From Paenalicyclobacillus ferrooxydans (GTDB lineage Bacteria; Bacillota; Bacilli; Alicyclobacillales; Alicyclobacillaceae): 64,000 nucleotides of DNA. Shown here in pieces: positions 52,992 to 63,207 of the stretch. The translations under genes and the position numbers were made by a program. Position 1 is the first letter of the stretch. Every line of letters begins with the position of its first letter. Under the pieces are notes generated by a model. It was not told where the DNA came from and did no database searches. It saw only the letters and a program-made list of their open reading frames with translations. The stretch lies in the NCBI RefSeq assembly GCF_001399675.1, contig NZ_LJCO01000054.1:1-64000 (forward strand). Direction: 5' to 3'.

Positions 52992-54730
52992 GATGGTGTA
53001 CCTCCTGAATTGAGACGTTCTAGCAGCCGCTCACCATAGTCTGCAATGCGCCGCTCCAAGTCTCGGTCGGAATTGGTGGTCAAGGCAATGTCAAGCAGTT
53101 CTCGCTCCATCTTCTCTCCGAATGCAGGGTCTCCGACGATGTAATCAAGAGCTCCGATGACGTGTTCAAACATTCGAATCTTCTCCTGAAGTAAAGTTAC
53201 GATATGCCCTTCAATCGTGTCCCTTGTAGCCAGGTTGAAAACAGCGACCGGGTGTTCTTGACCGAGTCGGTGAATGCGCCCGATCCGCTGCTCAAGACGC
53301 ATCGGGTTCCAAGGCAGGTCGTAGTTTATCATCTGGTGGCAGAATTGCAGGTTAATGCCTTCGCCGCCGGACTCCGTCGCGACAAGGACTTGAGCGCGTC
53401 TTTGAAACAGCTCAGTCATCCAATCTTTTTTAGAGCGTTTAAACCCGCCTCGAAACGGAACTGCGGGGATTTTGTGTTGGTATAGCATGGACATCAAAAA
53501 GTCTTGCGTTGCGCGATACTCCGTAAAAATGATGCACTTTCCTCCGAGTTGTTCAATCAACTGGAGAACTGTCTCGATCTTTGTATGATGTTCCACGTTC
53601 TGGCAAAGGGCAAGCAACTCATCAATCTGCTCAATTTTTCGCGGGCTCTGCGCTTTCTTTCGCATTTTTAACAATGTGGTCATTGCCGCGTGTGGAGAGG
53701 AACAGATTTCCCGTTGCAAGGTGATGAGTGGCAATACTGAGATGCGATTCCCTTTTTGTTCTTCGTAGCTGTCACGAAGAAACTGCACTACGCCGTTGTA
53801 GAGGGTGCGTTCTTGGTCGTTCAGAGACAGTGAGACTGCCTGTACATGGCGAGGTGGAAGTGTCGTCGCTCCATCATTGCGTTGATTACGAATCATGACC
53901 TCGGAAAGACGCGAGCGAAGGGCCTCGGGATCCTTCGCCTCTCGTTTGGATGCCATGTGCTCGACGACAAACTGAGCGGTGCTGCCGAGCTGACCCGGGC
54001 GAAGAAGTGTGATTAGGGTGTGAAGTTCGGTCAGTTGGTTTTGAATCGGTGTTGCTGTCAAAAGCAACATGTATTTGTTCGGGATTTGGTTCACCATCTG
54101 CCAGTTCCTGGTTCGTGGGTTTTTCAGCTTGTGTGCTTCATCCACAATGACGAGATCCCAATCCATGCCGAGCACAATGGAGCGGTGCGGTTCACGCTTC
54201 GCGGTATCGAGGGATGCCACAAGTACATCGTACTGCGTCCACATCCACGCTTTCTTTTGTGCGACAGCACGAATCCCGAACTTCTCGTTAAACTCTCTCG
54301 TCCATTGCAACACGAGGGAGGCTGGCGCCATAATCAAGATTTTTTTCGCCAGACCACGAACTAAATATTCCTTCGCTATCAAGCCTGCCTCAATGGTCTT
54401 GCCAAGTCCCACTTCATCTGCAAGAATCGCTCGTCCGTGCAAAGATTGCAGAACCTGACGAGCCGTGTCCACTTGGTGGGGAAGCGGCGTAAACCCTCGG
54501 ATATGCTGCAGTGCATACAGCTCTTCAAAATCTTCGACAAGCCGCGCTTGCGCCGCAATTCTGCCGAGTTGGAATAGTTCCCAATCCCTGTTCTGACTGT
54601 TGCCAACTGGTACATTTTCTAGGTATGCTGTAAACGCAGTTTTGATATCTTCGTCAGGCCACACGACTGGCGGTACCAGCGGGTTCGTATGTGCGATTTG
54701 GGACAGGTTGGTTTGATGATAGGGAGACAT
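52988..54730 (-). CDS. yqhH: SNF2/RapA-type helicase (YqhH)
   Basis: A 580-residue Swi2/Snf2 ATPase. Motif I DEVGLGKTIEAG is at about 105-116, motif Ia is LIMAPASLVLQW, motif II VIVDEAHKLKN is at about 194, motif III is LLLTATPIQNQ, and the second RecA lobe ends with ATESGGEGINLQFC, YDLPWNPMRLEQRIGRIHRLGQ split as motifs V and VI. RapA-like proteins recycle RNA polymerase; this gene lacks the RapA N-terminal Tudor-like domains, so the target is open. GGAGGTG precedes ATG 54730. Confidence 0.92.
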   Translation of the reverse strand: MSPYHQTNLSQIAHTNPLVPPVVWPDEDIKTAFTAYLENVPVGNSQNRDWELFQLGRIAAQARLVEDFEELYALQHIRGFTPLPHQVDTARQVLQSLHGRAILADEVGLGKTIEAGLIAKEYLVRGLAKKILIMAPASLVLQWTREFNEKFGIRAVAQKKAWMWTQYDVLVASLDTAKREPHRSIVLGMDWDLVIVDEAHKLKNPRTRNWQMVNQIPNKYMLLLTATPIQNQLTELHTLITLLRPGQLGSTAQFVVEHMASKREAKDPEALRSRLSEVMIRNQRNDGATTLPPRHVQAVSLSLNDQERTLYNGVVQFLRDSYEEQKGNRISVLPLITLQREICSSPHAAMTTLLKMRKKAQSPRKIEQIDELLALCQNVEHHTKIETVLQLIEQLGGKCIIFTEYRATQDFLMSMLYQHKIPAVPFRGGFKRSKKDWMTELFQRRAQVLVATESGGEGINLQFCHQMINYDLPWNPMRLEQRIGRIHRLGQEHPVAVFNLATRDTIEGHIVTLLQEKIRMFEHVIGALDYIVGDPAFGEKMERELLDIALTTNSDRDLERRIADYGERLLERLNSGGTPS

Positions 54731-54883
54731 TTTAACACCTCCGATAACGAACCAGTCTGTAACGTGCCAATGCGTCAAATTTGGTCATCGCGCAAGTTCG
54801 CGTTTCCGTAGTATGAGCGATTCCCGTCGAATCTTGCATGATTTCTTGCTGGTACGCTATCCCGTTCGGCCAAAGGGGGCTAA

Positions 54884-55990
54884 ATGGTGTCTGAATTGAA
54901 GCGCACGCCTCTGTATCCGGTCTATCAGGAACTCGGTGCCAAGACAGTCGATTTTGGCGGCTTTGAGATGCCTGTGCAGTTTTCCGGAATCATTGCCGAG
55001 CACGAGGCGGTCCGCACGGCAGCCGGTTTGTTTGATGTGTCGCACATGGGTGAGTTCGATGTCAAAGGACCGGATGCCAGGAAGTTCCTCCAGCGTTTGG
55101 TCACCAATGATATCAACCGATTAGAACCAGGAATGGCCATGTATTCTCCCATGACCTATGAAAATGGCGGTACCGTTGATGATCTGCTGGTCTACTGTTT
55201 CGCACCGGACTGGTTCATGACCGTTGTCAATGCGTCAAATATTGACAAGGATTTCGCTTGGATGCAAGCGGCAATGATACCAAACGAACAAGTTACACTC
55301 ATCAACCGCAGTGCAGAGATATCCTTGATTGCTTTACAGGGTCCGCGTTCTGAATCCATCTTGCAACAGTTAGTTTCGTTTGACCTCTCGGAGATTGCAT
55401 TCTACAGGTTTCAGACGAGCAAGATTGGGGATGCAAACGTCGTCCTATCTCGAACAGGCTACACAGGTGAGGATGGCTTTGAACTGTACGTTGCCAACGA
55501 GTATGCCATCGAACTCTGGCAATCGCTGCTTAAAATCGGTAAAAGCGTTGGGCTTGTTCCATGCGGCTTGGGGGCGCGAGACACCTTGCGTCTAGAAGCT
55601 AAGCTTCCGTTGTACGGTCACGAGCTCACGGAGAGCATCAGTCCGCTGGAAGCTGGACTTGGTATGTTTGTTAAGCTTGACGCTGACACTTTTATCGGGC
55701 GTGATGCATTACGCGAACAAAAAGCGACAGGTGTAACCCGTAAGGTGGTCGGGTTCAAGATGATCGACAAAGCGATCCCACGAGCCGAGTACACAGTGCT
55801 GTCAGAAGATAAGGAAATCGGGTTCGTAACGTCTGGCACCATGTCTCCAACGCTGAAGGAAGCCATTGGCATCGCGCTTGTAGAGGCAGACCATGCCACG
55901 GCAGGAACGCGCTTTTTCGTCGATGTCCGTGGCAAAAAACTGCAAGCAGAGGTTGTGAAAACCCCGTTTTACCGGCGCCCGAAGGCGTAG
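54884..55990 (+). CDS. gcvT: glycine cleavage system T protein (aminomethyltransferase)
   Basis: Transfers the methylene unit from the lipoyl H protein to tetrahydrofolate, releasing ammonia. The 368-residue enzyme has the family start [33 protein letters not shown] (about 49), [11 protein letters not shown], and the folate-site Asp region [12 protein letters not shown] (about 228). AAAGGGGGC precedes the ATG. The 150 bp upstream, shared with yqhH, hold no glycine-riboswitch core that I can recognise. Confidence 0.97.
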   Translation: MVSELKRTPLYPVYQELGAKTVDFGGFEMPVQFSGIIAEHEAVRTAAGLFDVSHMGEFDVKGPDARKFLQRLVTNDINRLEPGMAMYSPMTYENGGTVDDLLVYCFAPDWFMTVVNASNIDKDFAWMQAAMIPNEQVTLINRSAEISLIALQGPRSESILQQLVSFDLSEIAFYRFQTSKIGDANVVLSRTGYTGEDGFELYVANEYAIELWQSLLKIGKSVGLVPCGLGARDTLRLEAKLPLYGHELTESISPLEAGLGMFVKLDADTFIGRDALREQKATGVTRKVVGFKMIDKAIPRAEYTVLSEDKEIGFVTSGTMSPTLKEAIGIALVEADHATAGTRFFVDVRGKKLQAEVVKTPFYRRPKA

Positions 55991-56014
55991 TTAAGACCAC
56001 AGGAGGGTCATTTC

Positions 56015-57364
56015 GTGCGAAGCTTCAGCTACGTTCCACATACTGAAAAGGACCGTGCGACAATGCTTGAATTCCTTGGCATTGCGGACACGGAAGCGTT
56101 GTTTGACGACATTCCCGAACAACTGCGGATGAAGCGTGCGTTGCAGTTGCGGCCGGCCATGTCAGAGCTCGAGCTAGAGCGGCATTTAGGCAAGCTGGCA
56201 CAACGAAACCAAGATGCTGGACAAGTCGTATCTTACTTGGGCGCAGGCAGCTATGAGCACTATCAACCGAGCGTTGTGGACGCCATTATCTCACGGTCCG
56301 AGTTTTATACGTCATACACACCTTATCAACCCGAAGTCAGCCAAGGCATGCTGCAGGCGATATTCGAGTATCAGACGATGGTATCTGAACTCACCGGGAT
56401 GGATATTGCGAATGCGTCGATGTACGACGGGCCGACGGCCTTCGCTGAGGCGGGTATCGTTTGCTGTGCGCACACTCGACGTGACAAACTGGTCGTCGCT
56501 GGAAGTGTGCACCCGGAATACCGTGCTGTTCTCGACACTTACGCACGAGGACAGTCGATTGAAGTCGTGGCATTGCCGTCTGTTGCCGGTGTGGTTGATT
56601 CAGCAGCGTTGGCACAGGTCCTTGACGGCAGTGTGGCTGGCGTACTCATCCAGTATCCAAACTTCTTTGGTCGCGTGGAAGACGTGCGTGCCATCGCTGA
56701 TGCAACGCATGCGGTCGGAGCGGTGCTTGTTGTCAGCACATATCCGATTGCCTTAGGGCTACTGGAGACACCTGGTGCCTTGGGAGCAGACCTCGTGGTC
56801 GCAGAGGGTCAATCGCTTGGGAACCCAATGGCCTACGGCGGTCCGTATCTTGGGATTATGGCGGCCAAAAGAGACTTGATGCGCCGCCTTCCTGGTCGGA
56901 TTGTCGGCCAGACGAGCGACCATGATGGGAGACGCGGTTTCGTGCTCACGTTGCAGGCTCGCGAACAACATATTCGCCGCGAAAAGGCATCCTCCAACAT
57001 CTGCTCAAATCAGGCGTTGAATGCGCTTGCTGCAACCGTGTATATGTCTTACATGGGTCCCAACGGCATGAAGGAAGTTGCGCTGCAGAACTTCCATAAG
57101 GCTCATTACTTGTACAACGCATTGAAGGCTCTTCCAGGTGTGAAAATACCGTTTGATGGGCCATTTTTTAACGAGTTTGTCGTGCAACTCCCAAAATCCG
57201 CGGCAGAAGTTCAAGATCAGTTGCTTCAAGACGGGATCCTGTTTGGCCTGAATCTCGGTACATTTTATCCGGATCTGGAAAACTGCGTGTTGATCAGCGT
57301 CACTGAGGTGCGGAGCCGGGAAGAACTGGACGAGACGGTCAGACGATTGGGGGAATTGCTGTGA
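56015..57364 (+). CDS. gcvPA: glycine dehydrogenase (decarboxylating) subunit 1
   Basis: The N-terminal half of the split P protein, 449 residues, with no PLP lysine of its own but the family fold. Marks are [18 protein letters not shown] (about 70), [29 protein letters not shown] and [17 protein letters not shown] (about 315). AGGAGGG precedes GTG 56015. Its stop overlaps the gcvPB start by 4 bp, ensuring equal synthesis of the two subunits. Confidence 0.97.
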   Translation: MRSFSYVPHTEKDRATMLEFLGIADTEALFDDIPEQLRMKRALQLRPAMSELELERHLGKLAQRNQDAGQVVSYLGAGSYEHYQPSVVDAIISRSEFYTSYTPYQPEVSQGMLQAIFEYQTMVSELTGMDIANASMYDGPTAFAEAGIVCCAHTRRDKLVVAGSVHPEYRAVLDTYARGQSIEVVALPSVAGVVDSAALAQVLDGSVAGVLIQYPNFFGRVEDVRAIADATHAVGAVLVVSTYPIALGLLETPGALGADLVVAEGQSLGNPMAYGGPYLGIMAAKRDLMRRLPGRIVGQTSDHDGRRGFVLTLQAREQHIRREKASSNICSNQALNALAATVYMSYMGPNGMKEVALQNFHKAHYLYNALKALPGVKIPFDGPFFNEFVVQLPKSAAEVQDQLLQDGILFGLNLGTFYPDLENCVLISVTEVRSREELDETVRRLGELL

Positions 57365-58827
57365 CGGTGCAAGTTCATGGCGACCAAAAACTGATTTTTG
57401 AAATTGGTGAAACGGATCGCAAAGCATATACCTTGCCACAACTCGATGTACCAGAGAGCTCGGTCGGTGAGCTGAACGGGATGGTACGTACAAGCGCGCC
57501 AAGATTGCCTGAACTCAGCGAAGTAGACGTGATTCGTCACTTTACTGCCCTGTCGACTCGCAATCACGGCGTCGATTCAGGTTTCTATCCACTCGGGTCG
57601 TGTACGATGAAGTACAATCCAAAGCGCAATGAGCGGGCTGCCCGCTTACCAGGCTTTGCCCAAATCCACCCGTATCAACCGGAATCGACGGTTCAGGGTG
57701 CATTGCAACTCCTGTACGACCTCCAATTGGACTTGGCCGAGATCACAGGCATGGATGCTGTCAGCTTACAGCCAGCTGCTGGCGCTCAGGGTGAATGGAC
57801 AGGTCTCACGATGATTTCTGCGTACCATAAGGAACGTGGTGAAGATCGCGATAAGGTGATTGTGCCTGACTCAGCGCATGGTACAAATCCGGCCAGTGTA
57901 ACCATGGCGGGGCTCAAAGCCGTCACGATTCCGTCAAACGCCGACGGCAGCGTGAACTTGGATGCTCTTCGTGCCGCAGTCGGTCCTGACACGGCTGCAC
58001 TCATGTTGACGAACCCGTCAACGCTGGGGTTGTTTGAGTCCCACATTCTTGAGATTGCAGAAATTGTTCATGAGGCCGGCGGCCTTTTGTACTACGATGG
58101 AGCCAACGCGAACGCGATTTTGGGATACGCAAGACCCGGTGACATGGGTTTTGACGTCGTGCATCTCAACTTGCACAAGACGTTTTCCACCCCTCACGGT
58201 GGCGGCGGACCGGGTGCCGGGCCTGTCGGGGTGAAATCGATCCTTGAAAAGTATCTGCCAAAACCGGTTGTCGGACGCCGGGAAGACGGCACGTTGTTCC
58301 TTGACCATAACCGTCCTGATTCCATCGGTAAGGTTAAAGGTTTCTATGGAAACTTTGGCGTACTCGTACGAGCCTATGCGTACATTCGCACCATGGGACC
58401 CGACGGATTAAAACGTGTTTCAGAACACGCTGTCTTGTCCGCAAACTATTTAATGCGTCGGCTTGAAGGTGCATATGACCTTCCGTTTGACGCTGTTTGT
58501 AAGCACGAGTTTGTCCTGTCCGGGCGCCGGCAGAAGAAACTGGGTGTCAAGACGCTCGACATCGCGAAGCGACTGCTTGACTTTGGCGTGCATCCGCCGA
58601 CAATCTACTTTCCGCTCATTGTCGAAGAGTGCTTGATGATTGAGCCAACCGAAACGGAGAGCCTCGAGACGCTCGATGCATTTGCAGACATCATGCTGAC
58701 CATCGCGAAAGAAGCTGAAGAAAGTCCCGATTTCGTCCGCAGTGCTCCACACAGTACCGTTGTTGGCAGGCTGGATGAAGTCACCGCGGCACGTAATCCG
58801 GTTTTGCGTTACAACTTTGCACAGTAA
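57361..58827 (+). CDS. gcvPB: glycine dehydrogenase (decarboxylating) subunit 2
   Basis: The PLP-bearing half of the P protein, 488 residues. The PLP lysine is in [18 protein letters not shown] (about 269). [16 protein letters not shown] (about 80) and [15 protein letters not shown] (about 170) are family motifs. It decarboxylates glycine and hands the aminomethyl group to the H protein, whose gene is not in the window. It overlaps the convergent phosphatase gene by 19 bp. Confidence 0.97.
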   Translation: MTVQVHGDQKLIFEIGETDRKAYTLPQLDVPESSVGELNGMVRTSAPRLPELSEVDVIRHFTALSTRNHGVDSGFYPLGSCTMKYNPKRNERAARLPGFAQIHPYQPESTVQGALQLLYDLQLDLAEITGMDAVSLQPAAGAQGEWTGLTMISAYHKERGEDRDKVIVPDSAHGTNPASVTMAGLKAVTIPSNADGSVNLDALRAAVGPDTAALMLTNPSTLGLFESHILEIAEIVHEAGGLLYYDGANANAILGYARPGDMGFDVVHLNLHKTFSTPHGGGGPGAGPVGVKSILEKYLPKPVVGRREDGTLFLDHNRPDSIGKVKGFYGNFGVLVRAYAYIRTMGPDGLKRVSEHAVLSANYLMRRLEGAYDLPFDAVCKHEFVLSGRRQKKLGVKTLDIAKRLLDFGVHPPTIYFPLIVEECLMIEPTETESLETLDAFADIMLTIAKEAEESPDFVRSAPHSTVVGRLDEVTAARNPVLRYNFAQ

Positions 58828-59447
58828 GTTCCATGTTGAAACGGGTGATTTTGTCCGAGCTGTTTGAGGTGATCGGCCCAGTTGACGTGGACGGCGTGCA
58901 GATTCGATTGGTGCTGCCGAATCCGGGAGACACTGGTGTTTCTTAGAGATACGGCCTCTCTGTAGGACGACAAGTCGAGCAGGGCCCGGATTAAGGCTCC
59001 GTGCGTTACAATCAGCACACGGCCAGTCTGATGCCGGTTGCCCAAGTCGTTCAAAAACGCGAGAATTCGCTTGGATAAGTCGTCGTTTGATTCTGCCTCT
59101 GGGTCGTCCGACCTCACATGTGGAGACACACCGTGAGGTCGGACGACCTTTTGTTTCTGCACTTGATGCCGGATTTGTCCTTCGAGCGCGCCAAACCGTT
59201 TTTCACGCAAGCGCTCGTCCACACGGATAGGAATGCCTGTGTACCCTTGTAAAATGGAGGCTGTAGTATGAGCACGTTGCAGGTCGCTCGTGTAGAGCGC
59301 AAGAAAAGGGATTCCATGCAGGTATCGACCAAGGGCATGTGCTTCTTCGATGCCTGCAGCGTTTAAAGGGATGTCTGTCCACCCTTGAACGCGGTGCTCC
59401 AGGTTCCAATTCGTTTGGCCATGCCGAACTACCCACAATTCCAGCAC
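58809..59447 (-). CDS. histidine phosphatase (phosphoglycerate mutase-like)
   Basis: A 212-residue branch-1 histidine phosphatase. The catalytic His is in [10 protein letters not shown] (His9) with the paired Arg, then [13 protein letters not shown] (second Arg, about 60) and the second His in [14 protein letters not shown] (about 150). The family includes cobalamin and phosphoglycerate phosphatases and broad-specificity enzymes; the substrate cannot be told. AGGAGGAAAAGAT precedes GTG 59447. It is divergent from aroQ, with overlapping promoters. Confidence 0.88.
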   Translation of the reverse strand: MLELWVVRHGQTNWNLEHRVQGWTDIPLNAAGIEEAHALGRYLHGIPFLALYTSDLQRAHTTASILQGYTGIPIRVDERLREKRFGALEGQIRHQVQKQKVVRPHGVSPHVRSDDPEAESNDDLSKRILAFLNDLGNRHQTGRVLIVTHGALIRALLDLSSYREAVSLRNTSVSRIRQHQSNLHAVHVNWADHLKQLGQNHPFQHGTYCAKL

Positions 59448-59480
59448 ATCTTTTCCTCCTTTATTCGACGAGATGGTTAT

Positions 59481-59514
59481 TTCCAGTATATCTGCGTGTG
59501 TGTTACAATGTCAT
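59481..59514. promoter_or_regulatory. divergent overlapping promoters of aroQ and the phosphatase gene
   Basis: Plus strand: TTCCAG at 59481-59486, a 17-bp spacer and TACAAT at 59504-59509 with an extended TG. Minus strand: ATGACA at 59514-59509, an 18-bp spacer and TATACT at 59490-59485. The boxes interleave, so polymerase binding at one should exclude the other. Confidence 0.6.
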
Positions 59515-59560
59515 CGATTTGCGTCAAAGCCCAGAACGCCTCTGGAAAGGACGAATCTGC

Positions 59561-60088
59561 TTGAACGGACAGCCCACGATTCTGTTGGTGAACGGACCGA
59601 ACCTGAACCGTCTTGGTGCCCGTGAACCCGGCATATATGGCAGCGAAACCTTGCCGCAGGTGGTCAACCGAGTCAGGCAGTTGGCAATGGCACAAGGTAT
59701 AAGCGTGGTTGATAAGCAAACGAATTCAGAAGGTGTAATGATTGACTTCTTGCAGGAGAATGCTCCTTGTGCGGATGGCGTCATTATCAACCCTGGGGCA
59801 TTTGCACATTACAGCTACGCTTTGCGAGACTGTCTGGCGGACGTGGGGGCGCACTGCCCAATTGTGGAGGTGCACATATCCAATGTCCATCAACGGGAAG
59901 CGTTTCGCCATGAGTCTGTACTGGCCGCTGTGGTGACGGGTCAAATTGTCGGACTAGGCACAAGAGGGTACGACCTTGCTCTACAATTCCTGTTGACACG
60001 AATCGTGCATCGGGGTGCAGAGCAGCCAGGCCCTTCAGAGTCACAGCAAACATCGATATCCGAACTTTCGCAGGAGGGAACAAAGTGA
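59561..60088 (+). CDS. aroQ: type II 3-dehydroquinate dehydratase
   Basis: Dehydrates 3-dehydroquinate in the shikimate pathway. [19 protein letters not shown] places the catalytic Tyr at about residue 25. [27 protein letters not shown] and VEVHISN with the catalytic His (about 105) follow. The family averages about 150 residues; this one has 175, with a Ser- and Gln-rich tail. The long open frame begins at 59339 but TTG 59561 matches the family start and has AAAGG upstream. Confidence 0.95.
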   Translation: MNGQPTILLVNGPNLNRLGAREPGIYGSETLPQVVNRVRQLAMAQGISVVDKQTNSEGVMIDFLQENAPCADGVIINPGAFAHYSYALRDCLADVGAHCPIVEVHISNVHQREAFRHESVLAAVVTGQIVGLGTRGYDLALQFLLTRIVHRGAEQPGPSESQQTSISELSQEGTK

Positions 60089-60642
60089 TTTCAAGCAACG
60101 ATTTTCGTACAGGCACAACCATTGAAGTAGATGGCAATATTTTTCGAGTCATTGAGTTTATGCACGTTAAGCCGGGCAAAGGCGCAGCGTTCGTTCGAAC
60201 CAAGTTGAAGAATGTAAAAACGGGGGCAGTTCGCGAGCAGACGTTCCGAGCAGGTGAGAAGGTTCCTCGCGCCAGGATTGAGACGCGGGAAATGCAGTAC
60301 CTGTACAACGACGGTGAACTGTACACCTTTATGGATACTGAAACCTATGAACAGTTGACAATTCAAAAGGGTTCACTTGAGTATGAACTGAACTTCCTGA
60401 AAGAAAACATGAATTGTTATGTTGTTATGCATGATGGAGCGAGTATCGGTATCGACTTGCCAAACACGGTCGAACTTGAAGTCGTAAGCACAGAACCTGG
60501 CATCAAGGGAGACACTGCTACAGGCGGCAGCAAGCCTGCGACTGTAGAGACTGGGTATACACTACAGGTTCCGTTCTTCATTAATGAAGGCGACCGGCTC
60601 ATCATCGACACTCGCTCGGGTGCCTACGTATCCCGTGCGTAA
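60085..60642 (+). CDS. efp: translation elongation factor P
   Basis: A 185-residue EF-P that relieves ribosome stalling at polyproline. Domain I carries [12 protein letters not shown] with Lys32, the position modified in many bacteria (5-aminopentanol in B. subtilis). The C-terminal part has [12 protein letters not shown]-like sequence and [29 protein letters not shown] precedes GTG 60085, which overlaps the aroQ stop. Bacillus has a pepP-type peptidase gene between aroQ and efp; it is absent here. Confidence 0.98.
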   Translation: MISSNDFRTGTTIEVDGNIFRVIEFMHVKPGKGAAFVRTKLKNVKTGAVREQTFRAGEKVPRARIETREMQYLYNDGELYTFMDTETYEQLTIQKGSLEYELNFLKENMNCYVVMHDGASIGIDLPNTVELEVVSTEPGIKGDTATGGSKPATVETGYTLQVPFFINEGDRLIIDTRSGAYVSRA

Positions 60643-60659
60643 TATCAGACAGAACAATT

Positions 60660-60688
60660 GGCGTGCCTACTACTGGCACGCCTTTTTT
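60660..60688 (+). terminator. terminator after efp
   Basis: GGCGTGCC pairs with GGCACGCC across a 7-nt loop, followed by six T residues. Confidence 0.93.
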
Positions 60689-60720
60689 CATGCCAACCCC
60701 CAAAAGAGGCACCTCACCTT

Positions 60721-60828
60721 TTAGGCCCGAGATTTGTTTTTGCTGAAAAAACTAAATACCAGGAACATCAACAACACGAAGATGACAAGAAAAACAACAA
60801 TCCATCGGATCATCACTGCAATATCCAA
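60721..60828 (-). CDS. 35-residue membrane microprotein upstream of spoIIIA
   Basis: From TTG 60828 the minus strand encodes 35 residues: a short DIAVMIRW start, one long hydrophobic segment (about 9-27, VVFLVIFVLLMFLVFSFF) and a basic tail SKNKSRA. AAAAGGAGG eight bases before the TTG is an excellent ribosome site. It is divergent from spoIIIAA. I do not recognise a family. Small single-span proteins of this type often modulate larger membrane complexes, but nothing here proves it. Confidence 0.62.
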   Translation of the reverse strand: MDIAVMIRWIVVFLVIFVLLMFLVFSFFSKNKSRA

Positions 60829-60954
60829 CGGTAGACCTCCTTTTGTCCGTGATGGACTCCACAAAAAGCAGCACCAGAGAACCCTCCTGTATCTCCCTAT
60901 GGTCATCAAATGAATCAAACTCGCCCGCTGTTACGGCGCCTATCCTGCAGGTAG

Positions 60955-60983
60955 GCATACTCCCCGGTGCCCGTCCATATACA
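60955..60983 (+). promoter_or_regulatory. SigE-type promoter of the spoIIIA operon
   Basis: GCATACT at 60955-60961 fits the SigE -35 consensus, and CATATACA at 60976-60983 is a partial -10 match after a 14-bp spacer. SigE drives spoIIIA in B. subtilis. The leader would be about 20 nt. Confidence 0.45.
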
Positions 60984-61009
60984 TGGACTAACTGGGAGGT
61001 GGACAAAGA

Positions 61010-62038
61010 GTGATTGATCAGGTCGATGAGACCTCTGCCCGGCGCACTTGGGAGCAGGTCTTTCACGTCTGTCCACCAGACATTCGGGGACGGCTCGAGA
61101 GTCTTGACCCAGCATACCTGCGCCGCATCGAAGAAGTTCGGCTGCGGCTTGGTCAGCCCGTTCAGTTGGCAGGCTGGGGTTTTGACAGGTTCCTCGGAGA
61201 AGCCGGAGACGTGACAACGGACCCGAGGAGTGGCTTCTTGGTGACGGAAGATCACCTGGCTCGCGTGATTCAGGGTGTGACCCAGGCGTCCTTGTATGCG
61301 GTGGAAGATGATTTGAAAAAAGGCTTTGTGACGATGCAAGGCGGCCACCGTGTCGGTATTGCGGGCAGAGCCGTACTCGGCAACCGAGGAGAGATAAAGG
61401 CGGTTCGGTCTATTTTCTCCGTAAACATCCGAGTGGCAAGAGAGCGGCACGGAGTTGCCTCTCAACTTGCAAAATACACCGTTGACAAAGAGAACGGAAG
61501 GCCGCTGAGCGTACTTCTAATTTCTCCGCCCCAATGCGGCAAGACAACTCTGCTGCGCGATTTGGCGAGACTGTGGAGTTGGGGCATTATCGCGCCAGGT
61601 ATTCCGGGGGCCAAGGTGTCCATTGTGGATGAGCGTTCTGAGCTGGCTGGCAGTGTAGACGGACGGCCGCAGTTCGACATCGGTCCGCGAACCGACCTTC
61701 TTGACGCCTGTCCAAAAGCAGAGGGCATGCGCATTGCCATCCGCAGCTTGTCACCAGCGGTCCTCGTAACCGATGAGATCGGTCATGAAGAAGACGCGAG
61801 AGCAATCATGGATGCCACACATGCGGGGGTCGCAGTCGTTACTTCAGTGCACGCAGGGTCGGTGGAGCAGTGGAGACAACGACCTGCGATGGAAGGATTG
61901 TTTCAGTCCCGGGCTTTTGACAGGTACGTCTTGATTGGCAGACAGGACGGTCCTGGAACGATTCTCCGGATTGAGGATGCAGACCAACATGTGCTGTACA
62001 GACGAGCCTCCTCTAGTAAAAGGGTGGACCTACGTTGA
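61010..62038 (+). CDS. spoIIIAA: stage III sporulation protein AA (secretion-type ATPase)
   Basis: A 342-residue ATPase thought to power the SpoIIIA-SpoIIQ channel between mother cell and forespore. VRLRLGQPVQL near 45, GGHRVGIAGRAV (about 120), Walker A ISPPQCGKTTLLRDL (about 172) and the VTDEIGHEEDARAI Walker B (about 250) match the family. GGGAGGTGG precedes GTG 61010. It is the first gene of the operon. Confidence 0.96.
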   Translation: MIDQVDETSARRTWEQVFHVCPPDIRGRLESLDPAYLRRIEEVRLRLGQPVQLAGWGFDRFLGEAGDVTTDPRSGFLVTEDHLARVIQGVTQASLYAVEDDLKKGFVTMQGGHRVGIAGRAVLGNRGEIKAVRSIFSVNIRVARERHGVASQLAKYTVDKENGRPLSVLLISPPQCGKTTLLRDLARLWSWGIIAPGIPGAKVSIVDERSELAGSVDGRPQFDIGPRTDLLDACPKAEGMRIAIRSLSPAVLVTDEIGHEEDARAIMDATHAGVAVVTSVHAGSVEQWRQRPAMEGLFQSRAFDRYVLIGRQDGPGTILRIEDADQHVLYRRASSSKRVDLR

Positions 62039-62550
62039 TCAAGTTAATTGGCTGCGCACTGATTGTCGTTGCAACGAGTGCCATTGGGTTTCGAGTGGCA
62101 AGGGTGTATCGTGAGCGTCCGAGGGAATTACTCCTGCTGATTGAGGCTTTGAGGTTGTTGCGCGCTGAAATTGAATACACCGCAACTCCATTGCCGCAGG
62201 CTCTCAAAAATGTGGGTGCACGGATGCACAGCCCGGTAAACATTGTTTTTAACACAACGGCGGACGAATTGTCCGGAGCAGATGTTACCGTCGGGGAAGC
62301 ACTGGCGGCGGGGGTGCGTGCATGTCGACAGAAGGCTCATTTGACAGATGCGGACTTCACTGCCCTTGCCGTGTTTGGCCGAACCCTTGGTACATCTGAC
62401 CTTCTACACCAGAGTCAACAGTTTGAGGCCACACTCGCACAGTTAGAGTCTGCCCAAAAAGGTGCCGCTGAGGACCGACGTCGGTACGAACGCATGTGGC
62501 AATATATCGGCGTGTTGGCAGGACTGTTCATTGTCATCCTGCTGTATTAA
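62035..62550 (+). CDS. spoIIIAB: stage III sporulation protein AB
   Basis: A 171-residue protein related to GspF. Membrane helices at each end (KLIGCALIVVATSAIGF and the C-terminal IGVLAGLFIVILLY) flank a cytoplasmic helical part with LLLIEALRLLRAEIEYTATP. TTG 62035 overlaps the spoIIIAA stop by 4 bp and has AAGGGTGG before it. Confidence 0.92.
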   Translation: MIKLIGCALIVVATSAIGFRVARVYRERPRELLLLIEALRLLRAEIEYTATPLPQALKNVGARMHSPVNIVFNTTADELSGADVTVGEALAAGVRACRQKAHLTDADFTALAVFGRTLGTSDLLHQSQQFEATLAQLESAQKGAAEDRRRYERMWQYIGVLAGLFIVILLY

Positions 62551-62582
62551 AAGTCTATCGACTAGGGATGGAGGGACTATGG

Positions 62583-62786
62583 GTGACTCCGGAAATTCGA
62601 GCAATCTTCCAAATCGCAGGGATTGGGTTTTTAGTGGCCATCTTACATACCATTCTCAAGCAGAGTGGTAAAGAAGAGTTTGCAAACTGGACAACATTTG
62701 TCGGATTTGTAGCAGTGTTTGTCATCGTAATTGGATACGTGGACCACTTGTACAGTGAGATCCAGCGAGTCTTCCTCCAAATGTAG
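62583..62786 (+). CDS. spoIIIAC: stage III sporulation protein AC
   Basis: A 67-residue protein with two membrane segments (IFQIAGIGFLVAILHTIL and FVGFVAVFVIVIGYV). GTG 62583 is chosen because it gives exactly the family length and because GGAGGG at 62570-62575 is correctly spaced; the ATG at 62568 overlaps the ribosome site. Confidence 0.92.
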   Translation: MTPEIRAIFQIAGIGFLVAILHTILKQSGKEEFANWTTFVGFVAVFVIVIGYVDHLYSEIQRVFLQM

Positions 62787-62789
62787 GTG

Positions 62790-63182
62790 ATGTCTTTGCA
62801 TATTCTGCAGCTCGTCGGCATCGGCCTTACGGCAACAGTATTGGTTTCCGTCTTGCGACCGCATGCGCCCCAGTTTGCGATGATGGTTGGATTGCTAGCG
62901 GGTATCGTGCTTCTGGTAGCAGTGGTGCAGAATATGCACTCTGTCATCAAGACTCTGACAGACCTTTCTGCTGCTGCAAACGTGAATCAGGGATTTATGG
63001 CCACCGTGCTCAGAATCATCGGGATCGCGTACATCGTCGAATTTGCAGCCCAAGTGGCCCGTGACGCTAAGGAAGGTGCATTAGCCGGAAAAATTGAGTT
63101 GGCTGGGAAAGTCGGGATTGTGATTTTAGCTCTGCCGATTATCACCGGTGTCATCGATTCATTGGTACGTATGTTGCCGTAG
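62790..63182 (+). CDS. spoIIIAD: stage III sporulation protein AD
   Basis: A 130-residue membrane protein with about four hydrophobic segments, including LQLVGIGLTATVLVSVL and IVILALPIITGVIDSLV. It starts 3 bp after spoIIIAC; AGGTG overlaps that stop codon. GTG 62787 is an alternative one codon earlier. Confidence 0.93.
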   Translation: MSLHILQLVGIGLTATVLVSVLRPHAPQFAMMVGLLAGIVLLVAVVQNMHSVIKTLTDLSAAANVNQGFMATVLRIIGIAYIVEFAAQVARDAKEGALAGKIELAGKVGIVILALPIITGVIDSLVRMLP

Positions 63183-63207
63183 AGGCCCGGGACGGAGGTT
63201 GAAGACA

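Noticed and set aside
54731-54883. Glycine riboswitch before gcvT
   Set aside because: Looked for the conserved glycine-aptamer core and found none; the spacer is also short for a tandem aptamer.
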